Assembly: GCA_011033025.1 (NCBI GenBank)
Contig: WFMF01000064.1
Coordinates: forward strand, 1 to 64,000
Length of the DNA: 64,000 nucleotides
DNA from: Beroe forskalii
Taxonomy: Eukaryota > Ctenophora > Nuda > Beroida > Beroidae
Direction of reading: 5' to 3'
Shown: piece by piece, positions 33,390-46,800 of the stretch
Layout of the letters: each line of letters begins with the position of its first letter
Numbering within the stretch: position 1 is the stretch's first letter
Notes under the pieces: model-generated
What the model saw: only the letters and a program-made list of their open reading frames with translations
Told to the model about the DNA's origin: nothing
The model's database searches: none
Position numbers and translations under genes: made by a program

Positions 33390-36300
33390 CTTAAACAGAG
33401 ACTACAAATTGATGAGACTACAAAACGTACCATGCTAACCTTGGTAGTCCAGTAGTCCACCTTTTTCTATTCTTATACTACTGATTTCCAAGGACGCATA
33501 TTTTCATGTACCTCGTTAATGACTCTAACTTGATAACTACAAATTGTTAATAATGTTCTTGGAAATAGCCACTTCCACCTCAGACGCAAACACAGCAGCT
33601 GGTTAAGTTCTTCTACTCTGTAATTGGGAAACGAGCTGGTCGTGACGACAATCCCATTTAAATCTTTGGGGAAATTCCGGGAAATCCAGGCCATTTGAAT
33701 TCAGGGTATTTTGTTATTATCTATCCAAAACGTTGAATCCTTCATTAACTATAGTTTAAGAGTTAAATACCTTCCAGTCAGACCCGAGAGCTCTGGTCTC
33801 CTATATTATATCGGATAGTGTCAGCAGACTGCGTCTTGACGTAAACTTGTTCCCATGCATGTCAAGGTTTGACGCACTCTGGCACACACATGGTGGTGGT
33901 GCAACTGTCGTAATAACACCCCCGCAAAATACACAATCCGAGTCACAAACTCCCTGTAGTAACGTAGCGTTTAAAATATGTTAATGATTTACGTAATGGT
34001 GAAGCAATATATATACACACTCTATAGAAGAGTTAATAAACTTTGGTTTATATAGGGTGCCTGCGTTTTCTTTGGGGGTTATTAATGGGTACGTTACCCC
34101 TGACTCCTTCGACCATGATGTTATAAACCTCAAGCATATAATAAACCATGTTATAAACCTCCTAAAGTCCCTGGAATATCTTTTGTTAAAGTCAATCTGT
34201 AGTAGCTCAGGTAGAGGGAATCATATAATCTGTGCCATGGATTGACAATGGTGGAGTATAATTAACATTAAACAGGGTTTAGCACTGCTACCCCTTGCTT
34301 ACGAATCACAGTATATATTACATTCTCTGGTTTGTATGATATTGTGCAATGAATTCCTCTCCACTTGACACTGGCTCCTCCATATGATTAGACAGGGTAG
34401 GGTATAATCCCAACACTGTAATCATATATTAGTATGTATGGTAGTGCCTTCCCTAGTAGAAACCTGTCCTTCTAATGCCCTGGTTCTTCAATCTTCACAA
34501 TTATAAGATTGTAGCACCATGATTTTTCATTAAAAGCGGATTCAGTGAAAGTAAAAAAGCGATAAAAAGGATAATATCATGTACCGAACACCGATCTACC
34601 TTCTGAGGGATTTTGCCCACAAAATCATTGAACTCTTATCAAAAACCTTAAACGCACCGGCAATATTCGCAATTCACATCATCGTCTCCAATTCAGACAA
34701 ATTTCTCAAATTGATAAGCTTCATACATTTCATATGATATAAATTGCCTGCTTCGCGTATTAGATTATCTCTTACAATGACCAGAAGATGAGAGGTGGGA
34801 GGTCTCTGTAAGTTTCTCATTGCCCCCTCCAATCCGTCGAACGTTAATCACATTACACCCCGTATATGGAGTGTTGCAAAGTGACGTCATCAAGTCACCA
34901 TTCTGGATCATGGTAATAACGTCACACTGACCTGGCTATTCTTCCTACACGATCTCTATACTCGGCATAAAGTACCGATGCTAAATTACTTTAAACTGGA
35001 AGTCTTTATCTTTATTAGATTCTTGGTCAGTGGTCACATATAATATTACTGATAAGACGACCCCTCTAGTGCAGCAATTGACTTGTTATTTGGAAATGAT
35101 AAACCAATTACACCTTCGTCCATCACGAAGTTAGGACATATTGGAATGAAATATTATGTATGAGTAATGAATATCATATTGATTTGAAATAAGATTAAAT
35201 TACATAAAAGTAAGCAGTGCTCAATCGCAATCCTCCATCTTGAGCATGTTACCTCTGGACTCTAGATTCTGGAACTCTGAAAGTTGATAATCTTACCAGG
35301 ACTTTTCCCCAATCACAATACTAATTTAATGACATATTACATGGTATTTCGTGTTATCAGTAACGAATTTTAATTATTTTTATCGCCACTGAATTACTCA
35401 TCAAATTTTGAAATTTCTTCTCTCACCTCATTTCTTATCATGACTCTTCTTGCTCTGGGAGATCTTTCAAGTGAGGATTTTCAAAAATTTTAGGAATAGG
35501 AACTTTTGTCCAATTTTTGGAACTTTCGTCCAATTTTAAGTTTGCACCCAGAACGGCAGAACAAAATTTCCTATTTCCTTATTTCCTATCATCTCCAATT
35601 CAACAATTCAAAAACCACAGTTTACCGTCCTTATTCCTTTACTCCCTGCCGGTTTATCCCTTTGTAAGACTTATCTAGCGTGATACGGCCAAGTAATTAA
35701 TATAACCTCAGAACTACCAGGACACTTTGACAATATATCTCTACCAGTACTGGTAATTACCTAGCACTTCCAATGCCGCCCACACACCAGATCTGAGTGA
35801 CGTCATTATCTGAAGTTAGAATGGTGAGTTGATGACGTGCTCTGGTATTTTCCGTACCCTCGCCGCACAGTTCTCCCTCCTCTGTGAGTGTTTTCCATTG
35901 TTCATTCGACCCCTGACAACAACAACATACACCTAGCACACCTGCCCCTCTATCTGACCGCTATAGATAATAATAAAATAACACTATCATTATCTGACCA
36001 ATGGGAACATAGTGGTGGTGTCACGTGACGCGCATCCACCAATGGGGTGCCTTGTTGGGTGGGGTGCTGGCCAATGGGAGAGCGGGATGCAGTGCTCAGA
36101 ATATATGAAAGCTGATTTACGGTGTATTGAAGTGGTCCTATAATACATATCACCACTATAACACGACCACCTGTTACTGGTGTAGAGGTGTTGTGAGAAG
36201 GGAGTTTAGTACCTCTGTGCGTATGTTTGTGTTGGTACGTGTGTTTGTGTGTCTGTGTGTTGGTATGTGAGTATGTGATTCACAGCGACAAGTGGTGAGC

Positions 36301-37845
36301 ATGTGACTTCTGACGAATCGAAGGGAACTGATTGACTCAAACCACTTACTCAACGAACGCAAGGCTACTGTAGAAACAAACAAACAAACGCTGGTGTCGA
36401 AGTAAACAATAGATTGACAGCAAAAAGCACAAACAATAAAATCCACGTGCAGCGGTATTTTGTACTTTTTTCACTTCCTCAGAAGTCAGAACGTTACATA
36501 ATGCATGTGTTCAGAATGCAGTGACTTTATTACTCAACATGGTATTATAGCAGGTGTCAATTCCCCGAAAATCACGAACAAACTCCGCAGTTTTTGAATA
36601 ATTAAATATTGTATGGAGGCAAGTTGTACATTTCCAGTATCAAGAAATGAAACATTGTAGTAGAATGATTGAATGAAACATCTGTCATCCCCCGATGACT
36701 GTTGCATATCCTAGACCTATGCTCCTATGCAAGAACCTCTTCTATCCAAGTGGAGGGTTACGAGTACTCAGTACAATGTTACAATGTTACTCATCACAAC
36801 TGAAATATCTTAGTTATCACATTGTCCTCTTTACATTCCAAACAGTTTACCTTTTTAAAGATTTGTGCAGCTCTGTCAAGTATATCCAGTAATCCTAGCA
36901 GCGAGCTTCACGTGTAATCGACAATAGTTCTTTGATTGATGGTACTTTGCCAACATTCGACAGGTGTGTGGTCTTTTCGGTAGGCTGTGCTCTATGGTTC
37001 AATGTATTGACAACAAACTTACTTTCACATCTTCACATCAAAGTGTGCCGTGGTTGAAGGTCAACCTCAACTAATTATCAATAATAATTCAATGACATAA
37101 TTCCTTAAATGAATGCATAAAAGTATAAAACAGTCGTATAGAGTTTAAAACTTTTAAAATTTACACCACTGCTTTATACAGTTAAGTTTGGTGAATTGCT
37201 GTTGAGGATGTTGAAGGTAGGATGATCATTGAACTCTTATAGTAATTATCAATCACGACTGCTTCTCATTTAAATGAAAATTAGAAAAATCCATCAAACA
37301 GTAGTTAATAGGCCCACTCCAGAATGAATTAATCAATTGTGTGTGTTTTTTTTCGCGCGCAGCCGGTTGATTCTACCTAAAAAAATTTTGTGGGTGTCGA
37401 CCCCCACCGCATCATGCGTTTCACTTTTTTTGAAAATCACGACCGTATTTTGAAACTTATTAATTACTACTCTTTGCTCATTGAACTCCAGTCTTAATAA
37501 GCATTGTGCTTAATATTACTTAAATAGGGAGAGTAAATGGTTTGAATATAATACTTCTGTGTTATATTATATTGTTAAATAATAATATAACTAAGGTTGT
37601 AATACAATGCGTACATCATTGCTTTTCTGTTGATGTATAATAACATAATAATATAATACTATCATAATGCATAGTACACAAGAAAATAGCACATTATTAT
37701 ATGCTTAACAATTGATTTGTAAAAGGAATTTGTATTGGAATATAGGGCTATTGGTAAACATATAACTCATCTTGCTGGAGCGATAATTTTAAAAAATGAA
37801 AAAAAAACTAACTGAACTGAAATATTTGTATCTATTGTTACGGGT
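33390..37845. repeat. Large direct duplication, copy A (uninterrupted)
   Basis: About 4.4 kb that recurs in the same orientation from 39000 to 51815, where it is split by three insertions. It preserves the empty sites at about 35382-35383 (Helitron), 36341 (TIR island) and 36611-36618 (hAT-like MITE). It contains a promoter-like cluster at 35998-36108. No coding gene is recognised in it. Confidence 0.88.
35998..36108 (+). promoter_or_regulatory. Promoter-like cluster: three CCAAT boxes, E-box, TATA-like
   Basis: CCAAT at 35998, 36039 and 36071 (spacing 41 and 32 bp), CACGTG at 36022, and ATATATGAAA at 36101, about 25 bases past the last CCAAT. Regularly spaced CCAAT boxes before a TATA-like element suggest NF-Y-type promoters. 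The transcript it would drive is unknown. The cluster is kept in copy B. Confidence 0.45.
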
Positions 37846-38999
37846 ATTTGACCCACAAAATATATACGATTTTTCAAATACCTCTCGTCCAGAGATATTG
37901 AGCATGATGTGACTAATAAGGATTCCTTATAGTAGCAAAAGGCTTAAAAAAAAGTTTTCCACACCGATTTTTAACAAAAATTTAGCCCTTTAGTGGTCGA
38001 AAATTTTCTGTGAAAACGCCCTTCATTTTGCCATGACCCACAAAATATACAACATGAAAATATGAAATTGTTTAACAAACATTAACCTTAACAAAAAGTT
38101 TTGTTCGATTATACTGTTTTGAAACTTAACAAATCTTCAAACTAAACAATTTGGGATTCCATCATTTTTTTTGTTGATTTTATGATCCATGAAAGGTGTA
38201 AGAGCCCCACAAAATAACACTCAAATCAAGGAAAACCGTTATATTTTTTGAAGTTACGATAAAGATGATGTTTCTCTTTATAAATTTGTCCATAATTAGC
38301 TCAATAAACGTAAACTGCAATCCATATGCACTATGCCAACTCAGAGTTTTCCTGAAATTAATTTTTGGATTATATATTTTGTGGGGCAATAGGTGAGAAG
38401 CTTCAAATTTTATATAGAACCCCAAAACTACTTGAGATGTTGGTCTGAAAGTTTATGAAGATAGAAAATCATTGTTTGAGGGTTTGAGGGTTTTATAGTG
38501 AAAAATTATGATGTTTTGGGCATCTATGTATATTGGGCTTATTGGATATTGCTCCGATGCATTTTGGCCTTTGAAAGTTTGAATAAAGATCAGGCTATTG
38601 TGTCCAGTCAATAAATAGACACGAATTAGACGTTTTATTTGAATACATTTTAAACCAGTTGGGATGGTTATTCTGCTATTGCTTATGCCATTTTGTGGTA
38701 TTTTGTAGGAACCTCTATCATAATTTGCAATCACTACAGGTGAAAACAGTACAGTAGGTCATGAAACCAGATGATCTTGAGAATCATTTAATTGTTAAAT
38801 TCATTAGTAATAGAGAACAGGTCACATTCAATCATATTGATTTCGACCTTATTAAAGTTCAAATTCAAACTTTAACACTGATTTTGATGAAATTTATCAG
38901 TCACGTGCAGATAAATCTGCAAAATTCAAGACCTTTGGGAGGATTTTGAAGAAATTGAAGCTATTGAAAACCCCATTCCCCTGTCGAATTCTTCCCCAA
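37846..38999. other. Spacer between duplication copies A and B
   Basis: AT-rich. CCCACAAAATA recurs at about 37852, 38038 and 38206 and appears inverted (TATTTTGTGGGG) at about 38376, so the spacer may be an inserted inverted-repeat element. No coding capacity is seen. Confidence 0.4.
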
Positions 39000-40736
39000 A
39001 CCCAGCACAAATTTTGAGACTCCCAAAAACCAAAAACCTTGGTGGCCCCTTTTGATTCAATACTACTTTTTAGGATGCATTTCTGTGCTCGTTTGCTCTA
39101 ACTTGTCTCAAATTTTTAATTTTTTGGGAAATGTTTCCATCTCGGCAAACAGCAGGTTATGTTTGTTCTTCTACTATGTTTTTGGGAAACAGTGTCGACG
39201 CTCATTAAAATCGGGGAAATTCCGGTCAGGCCTTTAATTCAGGGTATTTTGTTTTTATTTTCCCAAAAACTTTGACCCTTATTAATTTTGGTTTAGATTT
39301 AAAATCGGTCGGCCAGACTCTGGTTCTTTTTATATCGGAAGGTCAGACTGCGTCTTGACGCGTTCCCATCATGTCAGGTTTGCCCCTTCCCCAACATGGG
39401 TTTTCTGTCAAAACTTACAAAAATACACAACCCGGGGTCAAACTCCCTGAGTAACTGCGTTTAAAAATATTAAATTTCTAATGGTAAACAATTTTTCCTT
39501 AAAAAGGTTAAAAAACTTTGGTTTATTTCCCCTTTTTTCTTTGGGGTTTTAAGGTTTCCCCTGCCCCACCATGATTTTAAAACCTCAAGCAAAAAAAAAA
39601 CCATGTTATAAACCTCCAAGCCCCCTGAATATCTTTTTTTAAAAAGTCAATCTGTAGCTCGGGTTGGGGAATCATTTTTGTCTGGTTGCAATGGTGATAT
39701 AATTTAACTTTAAAAAGGGTTTATTTTACTCCCCTTACGAATCATTTTTCTTTTGTTTGTATGATATTTTAATTCCTCTCATTTTCTTCCATATAATTAG
39801 CGGGGAAAAATTAACCCCAACACAATCATATATTAATATGTATTATTCTCAAATTGAAACCTTTTTCAATGCTGGTTTTAAATTTTTTCCAATTATAGAT
39901 TGTAATGATTTTCTTTGGCGGATCGTAAATAAATATATAAATGGATGAATCATGCCAACACAAATCACCTGATGGTTTTGCCTTTAAAACCTTTCCCCGG
40001 AATTTCAATTCATCATCGTCTCTAATTCAGACAAATTTCTCAAATTGATAAGCTTCATATTATATTGCATATGATATAAATTGCCTGCTTCGCGTATTAC
40101 TGTATTAGATTATCTCTTACAATGACCAGAAGATGAGAGGTGGGAGGTCTCAGTAAGTTCTCATTGCCCTCAATCCGTCAAGACCTTAATCACATTACCT
40201 CGTATATGAGTGTGCAAAGTGACGTCATCAAGTCACCATTCTGAATCATAGTAATTAGTCACACTATGCTTTCTTCTACACGATCTCTATACTCGGCTTA
40301 AAGTACCGATGCTAAATTACTTTAAACTGGAAGTCTTTATCTTTCCCTGACACTTAAACAGTTATTAGATTCTTGGTCAGTGGTCACATAATATCGTACT
40401 GATAAGACGACCCCTCTAGTGCAGCAATTGACTTGTTATTTGGGAAATGATAAACCAATTACACCTTCGTCCATCGCGAATTTAGGACATATTGAAATGA
40501 AATATTATGTGAGAGTAATGAATATCATATTGATTTGAAATAAGATTAAATTACATGAAAGTAAGAAGTGCTCAATCGTAATCCTCCATCTTGAGCATGT
40601 TACATCTGGACTCAAGACTCTCGAACTGTGTAAGTTGATAATCTTTGGGCATTTTCTCAATCAAAATACTAATTTAATGACATATTCCATGTTATTTTTA
40701 TCAGCAACGAATTTTAATTATTATTACTAGTCGGTT

Positions 40737-41558
40737 CCCGTCCTACGGACGGCGAATGATGGCAGCCATGAAGAGCCAGGCCACATGTCCTTTGACAGTG
40801 ATTTGACCGAGCAAGTTTGGAGGGGAAATTCAGAAACTTTAATTTCTGCGAAAAAAAGCTTCCCACTGCCCCAACGGTAACCTTAATATTGCCGACAATA
40901 TCCTAAAACCTTTACTCATCATAAGCGACTCCATAGCGAAGGAATTTTGACAAAAACGAAAATATATTTTTCCGAAAAAAGGGCGTGGCCTCCACGCCCC
41001 TTAGGCTGACCCAATAATTCGGATAAAATTCTCAAAACTTTTATTCATCATAAGCAACTTGATGGCGAAGGAATTTTAAAAAAATTCGAAAGTTTAAGTT
41101 TTGCGAAAAAAGGGCGTGGCCTCCCACGCTCCTCAGAGTGACCCAATAATTCGGACAAAATTCTCAAAATTTTTATTCATCATAAGCAGCTCAATGGCGA
41201 AGGAATTTTGAAAAAATTCGAAAGTTTAATTTTTGCGAAAAAAGGCGTGGCCCCCGCCTCAGGGTGACCCAATAAATTCGGACAAAATTCTCAAAATTTT
41301 TATTCATCATAAGCAACTCGATGGCGGAAGAGAATTTTGGAAAAATTCGAAACTTTAATTTTTGCAGAAAAAGGGCGTGGCCCACCACGCCCCTCAAACC
41401 TATTGAAAAAATCTCGTATTATTTTTCTGATTTATTATAAAGATTTTTTGCAACTTTGATGAAAAAAGAATTTCGTTGCCTACTTGAAAACGAATCGCCA
41501 TAAATAAATAAATAAATAAATATATATATATTAACAACACGCATTATATATAGTAAGA
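40737..41558 (-). mobile_element. Non-autonomous Helitron, copy 2
   Basis: Same ends as 28122-28806: on the minus strand A|TCTTACTATATA at one end and CCGTCCGTAGGACGG plus CTAG|T at the other. The aligned position in copy A (about 35382) is an uninterrupted AT, as expected for an empty Helitron target. It has about four internal units of about 120-130 bp (AAAGGGCGTGGC near 40979, 41110, 41243 and 41378), one more than copy 1. Confidence 0.86.
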
Positions 41559-42109
41559 TAGCCCTACTGAAATACTCATCAATTTTCTTCAATCACATCA
41601 TTTCTTATCTTGACTCTTCTCCCTCTGAGAGATATTTCAAAAATGTTAGGAACTTTTGTCCAATTTGAGAATTTGAGGGTGCACCCAGAACACAATTTTA
41701 ATCAACTCTAATTCAAGAACCACTGTTTACCGTCCTTATTCCTTTACTCCCTGCCGGTTTACCCCTTTGTAATACATATCTAACATGATACGGCCAAGTA
41801 ATTAATATAACCTCAGAACTACCAGGGCACTTTGACAATATATATCTCTACCTACCAGTACTGGTAATTACATAGCACTTCCAATGCCGCCCACACACCA
41901 GATCTGGGTGACGTCATTATCTGGAGTTAGAATGGTGAATTGATGACGTGACCCTGGTGTTTTCCGTGCCCTCGCCGCACAGTTCTCCCTCCTCTGTGAG
42001 TGTTTTCCATTGTTCATTCGACCCCTGACAACAACAACATACACCTAGCACACCTGCCCCTCTATCTGACCGCTATAGATAATAATAAAATAACACTATC
42101 ATTATCTGA

Positions 42110-42220
42110 CCAATGGGAACATAGTGGCGGTGTCACGTGGCGCGCATCCACCAATGGGGTGCCTTGTTCGGTGGGGTGCTGGCCAATAGGAGAGCGGGAT
42201 GCAGTGCTGAGAATATATGA
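42110..42220 (+). promoter_or_regulatory. Promoter-like cluster, copy B
   Basis: Duplicate of 35998-36108. The three CCAAT boxes (42110, 42151, 42183) and the TATA-like ATATATGAAA (about 42213) are kept. The E-box CACGTG (about 42134) is also intact, though its flank changed. Confidence 0.45.
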
Positions 42221-42644
42221 AAGCTGATTTACGGTGTATTGAAGTGGTCCTATAATACATATCACCACTATAACACGACCACCTGTTACTGGTGTAGAGG
42301 TGTTGTGAGAAGGGAGTTTAGTACCTCTGTACGTGTGTTTGTGTGTCTGTGCGTGTGTTTGTGTGTTTGTTTGTGTGTCTGTTGGTATGTGATTTACTGC
42401 GACAAGTGGTGAGCATGTGACTTCTGACGAATCGAAGGGAACTGATTGACTCAAACCACTGACGCCGTTGTTCCTGGTCCGTTTTTGGTGCCGTTTCTGA
42501 AACGCCACCAAAAACGGTACCAAAAAACGGCAAGTCATCATTGGTGGCCAAGAAAAACGGTCCAATGTGATGATGCCAAAGCGTTTCAAAAACGCTACCT
42601 ACCGTTAACTAACTTGGTTGAGTTTTCGTTGAGTCGTAGGGTCA

Positions 42645-45640
42645 TCAGAGTTCCGACCACCGCGCTGGTGAGTAGTCTACCAGAGAGTTAGACCAGTTGC
42701 AGCAGTACCCGGCGACCGGAGGGGTGTCCGGTATCAAAGCAATGTAGTTCGATAAGTACGATTTAAACGTGTCAAAATTATCGACTGCTTTAATAGTGCT
42801 CGGTACTTTGTTCCACAGTTTTGGACCTAAGACTGCAAAGGATCTGTCATAGAGAGTCTGATTGGCCAATGAGCTTGACTTGAACAAGGGAGGAATCGCT
42901 GCTACTACCATACCTTGATGTCATGTTGAACTGGATGTTGCAGCAGTTAGGGAACAACTTTATGGAAAATCTTCCACATCATCAGAATGATGTGCCTTTT
43001 CCCGTCTGCGTTGCAGTGACATCAAGTTAAGCTTCTTCAGTCTCTCCAGTAGTTCAGATGACGTAGGCCATATACATGACTAGTGAAGGTCCTTTGGACT
43101 CCTTCAATCAGCTGGATATCACACACCTTGCTTGGGTTCCACAATGGACAGCAGTATTCGAGTGTACTTCTAACCAGTGACTTGTACATAGTGGTCATCA
43201 CAAAGCTGTCGAGTTTTAAAGACACTGAACACCCAAGACATGGCAGTACTCCTTGCCTTGGTTACCATACTCGCTGTGTCTAGACCAGCTAAGATCACTT
43301 GCTACCTGTACACCGAGGTCACGGACATTCTCGACAGGATAAAAGCACTTCCTCATTGGATACCTTGTAGTGCAACGCTTCGACAAAGAAAGGAAGCTCC
43401 AGGGAAGAACTTTTATTGTTATGGAGGTGATTTAGTAGCTCGAACTTTGTTCATGAAGTTTCATGTTTATTGGCACGTGACCAGTCAAGAATTCTGAACA
43501 AATCATCTTGCAGTAGCCTACAGTCATCATAACAACCAATCTGCTTGGAGACTCTCTCGTGTCATCTGCAAAAGAAACTCACATTCGATGAAAGCACCAC
43601 CTGTTCCAAATCGTTGATGAAGAGGATGAATAGCAGCGGTCTAGAACACTTCCTTGAGGTACACCGCTGAGAACTAAAGGCACTATCAGAGTGCACGCCA
43701 TCAAGAACGCTACAACTTGCTCACGATCATGTAGGAAGGACTGGATCCAATCGATGAGCTTTTGGATGGAACCCGTACCTCTTCAGTTTCTTGATAAGGA
43801 GATTCAAGTCGACTTTATCGAATGCCTTAGCGTAGTCTAGATAGATGGAGTCCGTGTCTTCACCACGAGTGAACCCTTCAAATATATCAAAGTGATCTAG
43901 CATTTGTGTGTCAGACAGCTTCTGTTAGATCTGAAACCGTGCTGTTTTTCAGTCAGAAGAAGATTGTTGGTTTCGAGATGTTCCACCATATGTTTTCTGA
44001 TCCTTTCATAAACTTTGACGACATGAGAAGTCAGGTAACAGGTCTGTAGTTAACCGCTTCCCACACCTGCTGCCTTTCTTGAAAAGTGGCGTGACAAGCC
44101 CTTTCTTGTAAAAAACTGGGCACAACGCCTGATGACATGGACTCAGACCAAAGTAGATGAATCGGGATGCTGAGACTGGATGCACTTCTTCAGTAGGACA
44201 GCAGGCAATCCATCGGGACCTGGGGCAGAGTCAAGCTTTATCTCGGCTATGGCCTCCTCTATGCTCTCCAACGTCAGCACAAGCTCAGTGTCGTGGCTGG
44301 TGAGAGGTGGCACAGTGAAGGAAGGGGCAGATTTGTCCGGGCAGTTTGGATCGCTGAACACTGAGCAAAACTGTTGCTGCAGAATGTTAGCGAGTTCCTT
44401 CCGAAGTTACCAGTTCCTTGTCACTATTCAGAAGAGTCGTTATGCTCTGCTTCACCTTTGAAAAGGACTTGGCGTAGGAGTAGAAATATTTCGGGTTGGT
44501 TTTTATCCTCTCAACAGCGCGTTTCTCACCTTGATCGAGGTGCTTAACTATAGCCTCCTTGATATCGTAGCATACCAACCCTATCTCATCTTCAAGTTGC
44601 TTGATTCGAGCCAGTACCGAGCACTAGCAGCAGAGACGGCTTTTGAGCTTTGACTTCTTCCTTCTGAGCGAATTGTAAAGCTTTGGCTTGCCAGTTGGAG
44701 GTCGTTTACGAGGACATTCTTCAGGCACATCAAGAATTGCTTGATTGAGCTTGGTAGGGAATTCCTCGAATGTGCCTGTTGCTCGCATTTCCTTCCAATT
44801 AACATCTGTGAACATTCCATTCAGTTTCTCGAAATCTGCGTTGCTGAAGTCCAGAGACCGAAAGTTCATTTCGTCAAGATATGAAGCCTGGTGATCCTCC
44901 ATAGTACCAGGGTGAAGGACAAGTAGAACGCTGACTGCATCATGGTCCGATATTTCAGTTGGTTCAGCTTTTGACATCTGAAACTAATCGGTCGTTGTTA
45001 CAAAGTACCAGGTCCAGGATGTTGTTTCTCTAGTTGGTACAGTTACCATTTGGCTGAGCAGGTGAATCGACATGAAATTTAACAGACACTGAGCCGATAA
45101 GTTCGATTCAGACGTTCCCCACTCAGCATCTGAAGGGACTCCCAATCAATCTGCGGTAGGTTGAAGTCACCTGTTATGAAGATGTCGTAATCTCTTCCTG
45201 GAAGTGGAAGAGTGTCAATGGTGTGCCTGAGGTGATCCAGAAGGTTAGAGAAACTGGAAAGACTCGCACCAGGCGGCCTGTAGACTACTGCTACAAAAAA
45301 AGCTTAGCAGATGGGTAAACATTGCAGAGAGCCTGACAGGTACCGTCGTCAAAGGTCTCCCGACACGGAGATAGGAAGTGACGATAGTGAGTAGAGCAAA
45401 ACCCCGCCACCTTTCCTCTTACCGCGATCACTTCGCGATACACAGTAACCTGGAATCTGGAGTTGAGCGTCTGTGATGTATGACTTCAGCCAAGATTCCG
45501 TGATAGCGATGAAGGAAACAGTTGTCCAGTCTGTCGTTTCTCCTCCACGTGCCCAATGAGGTCATTGAGCTTCCATCTGCCGACGCTCTGAGCAGACGGG
45601 TTGAGGCTCTAGCATTCAGTAGTAGGAGGGATGAGAGAAG
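42645..45640 (-). pseudogene. LINE ORF2: endonuclease and reverse transcriptase, frameshifted
   Basis: Fragments in order: endonuclease start (LLNAR, about 45625), VYRPP (about 45285), TGDFNLPQIDW (about 45160), ISDHDAV (about 44955), reverse transcriptase entry SAPGPDGLP (about 44225), motif A LDYAKAFDKVD (about 43825), SGVPQGSVL (about 43660), FADDT (about 43570), and the C-terminal region LVRSTLEYCCPLWNPS (about 43160) and FAVLGPKLWNKVP (about 42825). In this family the protein nicks target DNA and copies its RNA there. The pieces sit in different frames, so this copy cannot make an intact enzyme even though the catalytic motifs persist. Confidence 0.87.
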
Positions 45641-45861
45641 GGATTTTGATGCGCCAGCCTGGACATCCCCCTAGGGACATGGGCATCATGGGTGGGTTAC
45701 TGGAGCCGGGTAGCCCATCACCGGAGGATGTTGTTGTGGATGAAGTGGAGCTGTAGCTTGGTGAGCGGATGTCGGAAACCCTGACACTGACGCCCCCTGC
45801 CCCACTTTCTTCTCCAGCGATTCCAACTTGGCCGCCATCCCTACGACCAGGTCTCGCAGCC

Positions 45862-46792
45862 CTAAAAAATCACTAGAGTCGGTCGCCTGCCCTGTACTCT
45901 TTTGTCTGTCACGAGGTTGATCGAGAGTCCGTGGTCCTCTTCACTTTTCCTGGTGGCAGAACGGGGGTGAAACTCTTTACATTTCTTCTTAGGGCAAGAA
46001 CCTCTGTGACAAAGTACTGCAGATATCAGGATGGAAGAAAGCACAGTTTTTGCCTTTCTTACATCCTCTCGTCCCTTTAGATCCAGACGCTCTAAACTGA
46101 TTGCAGATCCTGGGATGAGTTAGGGGACAACTCTGTCCGTTGATCTTCTTCTTCCCACTCATTCCGTGCGGGCAGTTCCATTTCAGGAATCTCTGACAGA
46201 CCTGAGCAGCTGGCTGAGGCTCCACTGGAACTGTGCTAGAGGAAGCTTCATCTGGAGTGGGGAAATCTGGAGGACGATGGGGTATCTGAGTAGAGGAAAG
46301 TGCTCTACTGCCAGAGAGGGCGATGTTGGAGATGTCAGCTGATTGGTCCATTGCCTGACTCTCCACTGAAGATTGAGTCCCTGACGTGTGACGGGATCTC
46401 TGTTTCCTGGGATCAATGGGGTCCACAATACCATGGCACTCATCACAGAGCCACACAAAACCCGATGTGTCCAACACTGAGAGTGCCTGATGTAGAGCCC
46501 TGTTCCTTTCACAATGATGAGCACCCCTGAAACACCTGAAGCAGCTGAAGAAAGGCGAAATCTCGGGTTCAATGTCGATCACATACCCATCCCCACATTC
46601 CCCGCATTTGGCCGGCATCAGCGCCATTAGACCAAGATAAATACGGCTCACGAGAGATGGTTTGGTGAATAACTTGAAGCCTTTTTCGTCAGCAAGAGGG
46701 ATTCCAAGGAACTCAGCACAATTTTCAAGTAGTACAACTGTGAACTGATTAATACATGGATATTCACTGAACGAGTCTGAAAACAGAGTCAA
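45862..46792 (-). pseudogene. LINE ORF1 with PHD-like and CCCH-type zinc fingers
   Basis: Opens with an ATG at 46792 and stays open for 267 codons to 45989. A further in-family stretch continues in another frame to 45862, so one frameshift is likely near 46010. Residues about 62-120 hold paired cysteines (KCGECGD, CFRCFRGAHHC, CDECH) resembling a PHD-type finger. The C-terminal third carries repeated C-x3-H-P motifs (CPLTHP, CAFFHP, and CKEFHP in the shifted frame), typical of CCCH RNA-binding fingers. This suits a LINE ORF1 that coats element RNA. A host zinc-finger gene is less likely because the frame leads directly into the LINE endonuclease. Confidence 0.7.
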
Positions 46793-46800
46793 AACTAGAT

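Larger units (their letters stand above)
42600..46800 (-). mobile_element. CR1/L2-like LINE retrotransposon, decayed
   Basis: A minus-strand non-LTR element with ORF1 (about 46792-45862), endonuclease and reverse transcriptase (about 45640-42645) in the usual order. Frameshifts break both frames. VYRPP, the GDFN and SDH endonuclease motifs, and the reverse transcriptase motifs listed under ORF2 place it in the Jockey/CR1 group. The 3' end abuts the left terminal repeats of the island. Exact ends are not defined. Confidence 0.85.
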
